A stretch of 64,000 bases of DNA from Polyporus tsugae (Eukaryota; Basidiomycota; Agaricomycetes; Polyporales; Polyporaceae), in the NCBI GenBank assembly GCA_024305745.1, contig JAHRBS010000009.1, positions 868,001-932,000 of the forward strand. The letters run 5' to 3'. The notes under the pieces are model-generated. The model was not told the origin of the DNA, did no database searches, and worked only from the letters and a program-made list of their open reading frames with translations. Below, one piece after another: positions 57,693 through 64,000 of this stretch. Made by a program: the position numbers and the translations under genes. How positions within the stretch are numbered: position 1 is the first letter of the stretch; each line of letters begins with the position of its first letter.

Positions 57693-57706
57693 GGTTATGA
57701 GCCCTG
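57693..57706 (+). promoter_or_regulatory. Primer-binding site matching the anticodon arm of initiator tRNA-Met
   Basis: GGTTATGAGCCCTG directly follows the LTR. Its complement, CAGGGCTCATAACC, is the anticodon stem-loop of fungal initiator tRNA-Met, as I recall the yeast sequence. It does not start with the TGG that pairs with a tRNA CCA end. Priming by a cleaved half tRNA, as known for Drosophila copia and yeast Ty5, is the likely mechanism. Confidence 0.8.
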
Positions 57707-57809
57707 GTGATGCCCAGGTACTGCGCCGCTCATTGCTGGCTGCGACCTGTGAGGCTCCCAGCTCGCCTGGAATCCCTTCGTCGCCGTTATGGCAGACGAC
57801 CTGTTGGAT

Positions 57810-57895
57810 GGATGTGGCGCGATTATCCGCTGCCTGCCATCCACAGCAGTGGAGCTGGATGTGGCGCACCTTCGAGGTCGCTGCCTGCCCTCCAC
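57810..57895 (+). repeat. Imperfect direct repeat in the element's leader
   Basis: GGATGTGGCGC...TGCCTGCCATCCAC (57810-57844) and GGATGTGGCGC...TGCCTGCCCTCCAC (57857-57895) form two copies of about 35-39 bases, between the primer site and the Gag start. They might serve RNA packaging or dimerisation, but this is only a guess from position. Confidence 0.55.
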
Positions 57896-58010
57896 CAAAT
57901 AGAGGGGGAACCTATGCCAGCGCGTTTTTCCATGACCGCTGCCCTAAAAAGTCTTTGTGGATGTTGACTGACACGTCTTCTTCCCTCCAGACTTTAACCC
58001 CTCTCGCACG

Positions 58011-61000
58011 ATGTCGAACGCGCTCTACACTGCCATTACCAGCGTCCTCATGGGCCCCAACTACCTCGAGTGGGCCGTGACCATGGAGTCCTACCTCCTG
58101 GCACAAGGACAGTGGAAGGTCATCAACGAGTCTCGCCCCGCCACCGACGCTGACAAGCAAGCAGAATGGGACGGACTCAACGGCAAGGCCATGGGTAACA
58201 TCCGCCTTCGCCTCGCTCAAAGCATCATCAGTGCCATCGCTAGCAAGACCACTGCCGCGGACATCTGGAACCACCTCAAGATGAACTACGGGAAGCCGGG
58301 CATCCCCATCGTCTATCAAGACTTCCGTGCCGCGATCAGTCTCACCGTCCCCAGCGACTCCAATCCTATCCCAGCCCTCGACAAGCTCGAGGCGCACTTC
58401 CAGCGCCTTGATACCAACAAGTTCGACGTTTCAGAGCACGTCAAGGGGATGATGCTCGTCTCCAAGCTCCCTCAGTCCATGGATCCCGTCATCCAGGTCT
58501 ACATCTCTGGCCTCAAGGATGACGCTGCTGGCCCTGCCATCAAGAAGATCACGCTCGCCGGCGTCCGCCAGGCCGTGATCATGCACTGGGAACAGCGCCA
58601 AGGACGTCACCAGTCGCGTAACAATGCCAACAAGATCAGCGCTGTCAAGCGCAAGGGGCCGGACCCCAACTTCCGTCAGCAGCAGCAGCAGCGCCCTCAG
58701 CGGCAGCAGCAGCAGCAGCAGCAGCAGCAGCGCCCTGATGGGCAGCAGCAACAAGGTGGACGCTCTCGCGGCCGCCGCTCTGGACGTGGTCGTGGTGGAC
58801 AGCCAGGTGCGCACCAACATGCGCACTTTGCCCATATGGTTGACGTGGCGCCTTTTGCCCACATCACTGACGTCCCAACCACGATCACCCAGGGCCCCAG
58901 CGGAGTGGAGGATCCGCGCGCTCTCATGCGCAAGCCCGTCCGCGCAAAGACAGGGGACAACAAGTACCCCTCGCTCACGTCTGCCATATCCCTCGCCGAG
59001 GAACTCGGCATCCAGCCGACGTTCGAGCGCATCCGCATCCTCGAGGACCTCGTCCGACTCCAACAGGCCCCTCGCGCCCCGGAGGAACAGAACCGCGCGG
59101 CCTCGCCCGCGGCCACCCCACTCGCATCTTCATCAACCCGATCTCCGACGATGAGTGGTGGCAACGACTTGCCCAGTGGCACCGAGGAGAGCAGCAGTTC
59201 GCAGTTCGAGGACTCGGACAGCGAGGAGGACCGCGCGCCCAAGCGCAAGCGCACCCTCAGGGAGCGCATGTCAGAGCGCACCCTAGAGGAGCGCCTCGCC
59301 CCTCTGGACGACCCGATGAACGAGCTGACAGACGACGAGGACGTCGTGTCGCTCGGCGTGGTTGAAGATGAAGTTGAATCTTTCTTCGATCAGTACTGGT
59401 CAGTCTATTCTTCTCCCCACAACAAGTTGTATGCTGACTCCGCGCCCTTAATGGCAGCTGATAATGTCGCAAGTCCCTCTTGTCGTGTAAACAGCCCGCA
59501 TGTATCTGTAGCCATAGAGCAGAATACATGTCCTCACCACTCTTCACATGCTAAGTGTGCGCGCTGTAAGGGAAAGAATAAGCAGATTGAACAGCAAGAC
59601 TCGAACATGTGGATGCTCGACTCAGGAGCGTCAATGCACTTTATGTTCAACATGAGTGACTTCGCCGATTTCCGGTACTACAAAGTCCATCGACCGCTAT
59701 ACACAGCAGATGGGGTCACGTTCATGACTGGTGAAGGGACTGTCTTCCTAACTTTAGAGTCTGGAAAGACCATAAGGCTGATGAATGTCGCCTTAGTCCC
59801 AAATCTTACCAACAAACTTGTTTCAATGGGAGCATTACTCCGTGAAGGAATGAAAGCGCGTGCATCGACCGCTAGTATTTTCTTCTACCAAGCAAATGAG
59901 CTTGTAGTCATGTTTCAACCACGAAACATTGGTGACACTATTTATGTCATCTTCACGCAGCCTTTACTGGCGCGAAACATGATCACAGCCTTTGAAGCTG
60001 TCGACTATGATACTCTACACCGTCACTTAGGACACCCTTCGCGCGATGTGCTGAGACATGCTCGGAAACACACTGACAAGTGCCCGCATGTTGAGATTCC
60101 CAAAGAGGACTCGATTTGCCGAGGATGTGCTGAAGGCAAAATGCCATCGCAATCCCATCCGCTCAATCTTAGACGAGCGTCAAAACCTTTTGAGCTAGTC
60201 CACACGGACCTCAAAGAATTCCCTGTCCCTTCGTACCACAAACACAAGTACGCTATACTGTACTATGGTGACTACACTTCACACGTGTGGACTGTCAAAC
60301 TTCGTACCAAGGACACTGCCCTACAATCTACGCGACAATGGTTGACATACGTCGAAAACCAATATGGCGCGAAGGTGCAGAAATGGAAATCTGATGCTGG
60401 AGGTGAATTGAAATCAAAAGCCTTCACGAATATGCTCAAGGACAGAGGCATCGAGATTATAACCAGTGCACCACACATTCATCAACAGAATGGCCGTGCC
60501 GAGCACATAATTCGTACGCTCATGGACAAAGGGGAGGCAATGCGACACGACGCTTGCATACCTCAGTCCTGGTGGGAATTCTCTTTTGATCATGCTACAC
60601 ACGTCTATAACAGGACACCTATGCGTCGTCTGGAATGGCGAACCCCCTATGAACTTCTATACGACTCCAAGCCAGACATTAGCCACCTACGCGTCTTTGG
60701 ATGTGGAGCCTATGTCTTCTTGCCACCTGAAGTGCGGAAGAATAAACTATCCCCCAAATCGGAGTTGATGGTTTACCTTGGCATCGGCGATGGAGGTCAC
60801 AATTATAAGTTCATGCGCCTACCAAACAATGTCATCTTTACAGCAGCTCAAGCGCTATTTGATGAACATATGTTTCCGAAGTGTCCGCACGAGCAGAAGC
60901 GACAGAGGCAGCAGATTGCGCCCAATGAAGCGGAATCACAGGAATCCGCGGACCAAGTCCCCGCTCCTAAGAATCTCCCTGATGACGATGAGGAGCCACA

Positions 61001-63398
61001 TCGTCCTCCCAAAAACCTTCCTTCTAAAAAGGACAAGGGCAAGGCGCGAGATGTCGCACCTCCTGCACCACCGGCTGAACTACCTGTACAGCGTACTTCA
61101 CGCAGACAGACGCCGCGAAGTGTGCATAGCCCTGTGTTGCCGCAATCTCCTCCGGTTGAAAGATCTGGCGCGAGTTCTCCGCGACGATCTGGGAGAGAAC
61201 GGAAAGTACCAGTTCGCGAAGGGAATGTCTATGGTGAATCACGACACCCTACAGACATTTTCAAGGACATAGAGAAATGGGAATCGTGGAAGAAAATGGT
61301 TGAAGTTCGTGGAGAAATGAGTCGCTCTCGTACCGCGCCACCATCCAGAGATGAGAGGCTTCCCGGGCCTAGCTCTTCTCGATCACTTCCGCGATCACGC
61401 GATGAACCCGTACTCCGTCCACCTTCGAAATGGACCACGCCACGGGAGCCTACTCCCATGATCTCACCTAGTAGCAGCGACGCTGAGGAAGAGGATGACT
61501 CTGGTCCCATACCGGAACCTATACCTGCAGAGCCAGTCCCTCCACCTCACTCAGGCGCTCCTAGTGAGCAAAGCTCAGAGGCACACTCGAACGAAAGTTC
61601 TGAGGAAGAAACTGATGATGAGGACGAATCATCTGAATACGAAGATGATGATGATGAAGACGCGTCCTCAGAGGAAGTCGAAGATGCCCTGCGTGATCCA
61701 GACGGAACTGATGTGGCAGAACTATGCCGGGAAGGGGGAGCATATCTCATCCAATACCTTATTTCTAAGGCTATCCCACCAGACGATGAGGGGGAGAAGG
61801 CCTCGCCACTTAATGTGCGCGAATGGACCTTCCGTGATATCGCTGTCCTACCAAAGGATGAGCGAAAGGAGTGGTTCAACGCTTGCCGCAAAGAATTAGA
61901 GGCTCTTCGCAGGCGCGATGTGTATGACTTGGTTGACCGGCCCAAAGGGCGAAAGGTCGTCAAGAACCGCTGGGTATTCAACGTCAAAACTGACGGACGA
62001 AAGAAAGCCAGGCTTGTTGCGAAAGGCTTCTCCCAGGTCGAAGGCGAAGACTTCGACAAAATATTCTCCCCAGTTGTACAATTCGAGACAGTGCGTCTCA
62101 TCACAGCATTAGCAACGCTCGAGGACTGGCATATCTCAGGCCTCGATGTACGCAGTGCCTACCTATATGGCAAGCTGGACGAAGAGATATATATGGAGCA
62201 GCCAGAAGGGTTTCGCACACCCGGCACAGAGCACAAAGTCCTCAGACTCAAACGTGCTCTATATGGGCTTAAGCAGGCAGGTTTAGCATGGTGGCGCACC
62301 TTGTCTGAGTCCATGACATTGATGGGCTTTAAACGGCTCAGCAATGATGCAGGCATATACATCTACAAATGCTCTGATGGAGCACTTGCAGTTGTTATCG
62401 TCTACGTTGACAATGCACTCTTTTGTGGGCGAAATAGGAAGCTCGTAGCTGAACTGAAAGCTCGCTTCATGAGAAAGTGGGAGTGTCGAGACCTTGGCGA
62501 TGCCAAAGAGTTCTTACGCATGCGTATTACATGCAAAGGCAACAATATCCACCTGGATCAATGCGCCTACCTAGAGAAAGTACTGGAACGTTGCGGCATG
62601 ACTAACGCGCGACCAGCTACTACTCCGCTCCCAGCAGGTTACCAACCTGAGCCCAACAAAGAGCAATCCACACCAGAGCTTCGCTCTAGGTTCCAGACAG
62701 TCATCGGTTCCCTACTGTATATCATGTTAGGAACAAGGCCGGACTTAGCCTTCGCTGTGACAAAATTGTCCCAGTTTGCATCCAACCCATCTGAGGAGCA
62801 CCTCAAGCATGCACTCTATATCTGCCGCTATCTGGTTGGAACCAAGGATTACTCCCTGGTTTACAAAGGCAAAGCTCAGACTGGCTTAGTTGCCGGTACT
62901 GACTCTGATTGGGCATCAGATCCCAACACTCGACGCTCGCAGACAGGATTCTTCCTGAAACTAGCGGGTGGTGTTTTCTCGTGGACTTCACGTGCACAGA
63001 AAACGATTGCTCATTCCTCAACTGAGGCTGAGTATATGGCGATGAGCGATTGTAGTCGCCAAGTAGTCTGGGTTCGCAACCTACTTGCAGAACTCGGCTA
63101 CTATATCGATCATATACCTCTTTCTGGAGATAACCAAGGGTCTATCTTCATTGCATCGAATCCAGTAACGGAACCGAGGTCTAAACACATCGACATCCGC
63201 TATCACTACATTCGGGAGGTACATGAAAAGGGCATCGTCGACCTATTCTACATTGAAGGTGACGACAATCCCGCCGATATATTCACCAAGAACTTGGGAG
63301 CGACGAAATTCGTTAAATTCCGCTCTCAACTCGGGCTCCACTTTCCACGGCCAGCTTATAGCGCCAAATCCGCTTTCGTACCCATGCCGAGTACTTAG
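58011..63398 (+). CDS. Copia Gag-Pol polyprotein, 1,795 residues, one frame
   Basis: Gag (about 1-230) is followed by Gln runs (CAG repeats at about 58678-58755) and an RG-rich stretch GGRSRGRRSGRGRGG; I see no classical C-x2-C-x4-H-x4-C knuckle. A charged linker of some 250 residues follows. The protease site is WMLDSGAS (D537). Integrase has the zinc part HRHLGH...CRGC and the catalytic D733, D795 and E831 with 35 residues between the last two. Reverse transcriptase has VKNRWVFNVK, DVRSAYLYGKLDEEIYM, LYGLKQAGLAW and YVDN at 1465-1468, where YVDD is expected. RNase H has TDSDWA, TEAEY, GDNQGS and KHIDIRYHYIRE. There is no stop or frameshift between Gag and Pol. Codon use changes sharply at about 59345. 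Confidence 0.93.
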   Translation: MSNALYTAITSVLMGPNYLEWAVTMESYLLAQGQWKVINESRPATDADKQAEWDGLNGKAMGNIRLRLAQSIISAIASKTTAADIWNHLKMNYGKPGIPIVYQDFRAAISLTVPSDSNPIPALDKLEAHFQRLDTNKFDVSEHVKGMMLVSKLPQSMDPVIQVYISGLKDDAAGPAIKKITLAGVRQAVIMHWEQRQGRHQSRNNANKISAVKRKGPDPNFRQQQQQRPQRQQQQQQQQQRPDGQQQQGGRSRGRRSGRGRGGQPGAHQHAHFAHMVDVAPFAHITDVPTTITQGPSGVEDPRALMRKPVRAKTGDNKYPSLTSAISLAEELGIQPTFERIRILEDLVRLQQAPRAPEEQNRAASPAATPLASSSTRSPTMSGGNDLPSGTEESSSSQFEDSDSEEDRAPKRKRTLRERMSERTLEERLAPLDDPMNELTDDEDVVSLGVVEDEVESFFDQYWSVYSSPHNKLYADSAPLMAADNVASPSCRVNSPHVSVAIEQNTCPHHSSHAKCARCKGKNKQIEQQDSNMWMLDSGASMHFMFNMSDFADFRYYKVHRPLYTADGVTFMTGEGTVFLTLESGKTIRLMNVALVPNLTNKLVSMGALLREGMKARASTASIFFYQANELVVMFQPRNIGDTIYVIFTQPLLARNMITAFEAVDYDTLHRHLGHPSRDVLRHARKHTDKCPHVEIPKEDSICRGCAEGKMPSQSHPLNLRRASKPFELVHTDLKEFPVPSYHKHKYAILYYGDYTSHVWTVKLRTKDTALQSTRQWLTYVENQYGAKVQKWKSDAGGELKSKAFTNMLKDRGIEIITSAPHIHQQNGRAEHIIRTLMDKGEAMRHDACIPQSWWEFSFDHATHVYNRTPMRRLEWRTPYELLYDSKPDISHLRVFGCGAYVFLPPEVRKNKLSPKSELMVYLGIGDGGHNYKFMRLPNNVIFTAAQALFDEHMFPKCPHEQKRQRQQIAPNEAESQESADQVPAPKNLPDDDEEPHRPPKNLPSKKDKGKARDVAPPAPPAELPVQRTSRRQTPRSVHSPVLPQSPPVERSGASSPRRSGRERKVPVREGNVYGESRHPTDIFKDIEKWESWKKMVEVRGEMSRSRTAPPSRDERLPGPSSSRSLPRSRDEPVLRPPSKWTTPREPTPMISPSSSDAEEEDDSGPIPEPIPAEPVPPPHSGAPSEQSSEAHSNESSEEETDDEDESSEYEDDDDEDASSEEVEDALRDPDGTDVAELCREGGAYLIQYLISKAIPPDDEGEKASPLNVREWTFRDIAVLPKDERKEWFNACRKELEALRRRDVYDLVDRPKGRKVVKNRWVFNVKTDGRKKARLVAKGFSQVEGEDFDKIFSPVVQFETVRLITALATLEDWHISGLDVRSAYLYGKLDEEIYMEQPEGFRTPGTEHKVLRLKRALYGLKQAGLAWWRTLSESMTLMGFKRLSNDAGIYIYKCSDGALAVVIVYVDNALFCGRNRKLVAELKARFMRKWECRDLGDAKEFLRMRITCKGNNIHLDQCAYLEKVLERCGMTNARPATTPLPAGYQPEPNKEQSTPELRSRFQTVIGSLLYIMLGTRPDLAFAVTKLSQFASNPSEEHLKHALYICRYLVGTKDYSLVYKGKAQTGLVAGTDSDWASDPNTRRSQTGFFLKLAGGVFSWTSRAQKTIAHSSTEAEYMAMSDCSRQVVWVRNLLAELGYYIDHIPLSGDNQGSIFIASNPVTEPRSKHIDIRYHYIREVHEKGIVDLFYIEGDDNPADIFTKNLGATKFVKFRSQLGLHFPRPAYSAKSAFVPMPST

Positions 63399-63408
63399 CG
63401 AGGGGGAG
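63398..63408 (+). promoter_or_regulatory. Polypurine tract
   Basis: GCGAGGGGGAG stands directly before the 3' LTR and after the Pol stop, the expected place for priming plus-strand DNA. Confidence 0.85.
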
Positions 63409-63736
63409 TGTTGAGCACGGCACTGCCAAGCGCTGGCAGCCAACATAGCCGCTAGGCTGTGACACCGCCAAAGCGCCAGTTGTCACACATGCCAGATTAC
63501 TCATAGCCTCGTCTATGATAATCACGCACAGCTCGACTGTGCACCGTGTATGCTACTGTACAGTTCTTATGTAATCTAGTAGTATATATACGGGCTCCCC
63601 AGAGCCCCCAATACAGAGAGTTCTTTACACCCTACCACCATCATCACTTAAGAAGCCTCAACAACCCCTCCAGGTGAGTATGTGGAGCTTCCGCTAGAGT
63701 TGCTGCCCGGTGTGGGCTTTGCCCCCGGGTTCAACA
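63409..63736 (+). repeat. 3' LTR
   Basis: 328 bases, the same length as the 5' copy. It differs by A for G at position 9, G for C in CACTTAAGAAGCC and T for C in GAGTATGTGGAGC. It is followed by the second copy of the GTGTT target site. Confidence 0.95.
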
Positions 63737-64000
63737 GTGTTCGCACATCACCCCCCGTACTCCCATCGCAGCCCGATGGCGATGATGAGCTCATATCGTT
63801 CGGGACGAACGACGACGGGTTCGAGCACTCGCTATCAGGGGTGATCGCACCTGCAGACACACACGAGGCAGCGGAAATCGATTTCCCAGCCCCCTCTCCC
63901 GGCATCACACCACCACCGCCTTACTCACAGGTGACCGTTCCCACATCTCAAATGCAACAGGAGGCGGAAATTACAATTTCCCCGGCCCACCGGGAGGTCC
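63737..64000 (+). pseudogene. 3' part of the interrupted reading frame, runs off the window
   Basis: After the target duplicate, the frame that entered the element from the left continues open to the right edge (86 codons). It reads RTSPPVLPSQPDGDDELISF and then an acidic, Pro-rich stretch with EIDFPAPSPGITPPPPYSQ. It has coding-like composition but no family I recognise. It might be a host protein or the Gag of another retroelement; the part beyond the window would decide. Confidence 0.5.

Larger units (their letters stand above)
57365..63736 (+). mobile_element. Full-length Ty1/copia LTR retrotransposon, 6,372 bases
   Basis: Two 328-base LTRs (57365-57692 and 63409-63736) begin TGTTGAGC and end TTCAACA, so they have TG...CA ends. 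The 5-base target duplication GTGTT is perfect (57360-57364 and 63737-63741). A primer-binding site follows the 5' LTR, a polypurine tract precedes the 3' LTR, and a single long Gag-Pol frame lies between. The order protease, integrase, reverse transcriptase, RNase H identifies the copia group. The LTRs differ at three positions that I can see (positions 9, about 277 and about 300 of the LTR), which points to a recent insertion. Confidence 0.95.

Noticed and set aside
1..64000. CRISPR arrays, b-type bacterial operons, ribosome-binding sites or riboswitches
   Set aside because: None was seen; intron-rich genes show a fungal nuclear genome where these are not expected.

Overview
The window looks like a gene-dense piece of a filamentous basidiomycete genome, most likely an Agaricomycete. 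Most genes carry several short (50-75 base) GT-AG introns, in an order I could rebuild by joining frames. The families are typical of mushroom-forming fungi: an F-box/leucine-rich protein, a HET-domain protein, questin-oxidase-like (DUF4243) proteins, a MYND-finger protein and a Ty1/copia element.

Layout, left to right: the last exon of a GPI mannosyltransferase (GPI18-like); ERG25 sterol C4-methyl oxidase (+); an F-box protein (+); about 3.6 kb with no recognisable gene; a cyclopropane-fatty-acid-synthase-like methyltransferase (-, 11 exons); about 4 kb without a gene; a decayed questin-oxidase-like copy (-); a broken GDSL esterase (+) beside an intron-containing tRNA-Val(CAC) gene (-); an intact questin-oxidase-like gene (-); an NCS1 uracil/allantoin-type permease (-); 3.6 kb holding only a retroelement scrap; a HET-domain gene (+); WRAP73-like WD protein (-); MYND protein (+); ATP synthase OSCP subunit (+); a 2,726-residue protein with two sacsin/HSP90-type ATPase modules and a C-terminal BTB domain (+); cytosolic tyrosyl-tRNA synthetase (-); a J-domain protein (-) with a repeat-filled 820-base intron; a small two-pass membrane protein (+); an MFS drug/polyamine transporter (-); an acidic low-complexity protein (+); a possible DUF7770-type gene (+); and a full-length copia retrotransposon that splits another open reading frame at the right edge.

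The housekeeping genes (ERG25, OSCP, TyrRS, WRAP73, J-protein) are unrelated neighbours, not a pathway. The 16-21.7 kb stretch is a small accessory region: two related oxidase genes, one dead and one apparently alive, with a broken esterase and a tRNA gene between them. The right end shows recent transposition: 328-base LTRs with only three mismatches by eye, a perfect 5-base target duplication, and a primer site matching the anticodon region of initiator tRNA-Met. The reverse transcriptase of this element reads YVDN where YVDD is expected.

All gene models come from reading frames, splice signals and remembered family patterns. No search or alignment was run, so exact splice sites and starts are proposals.
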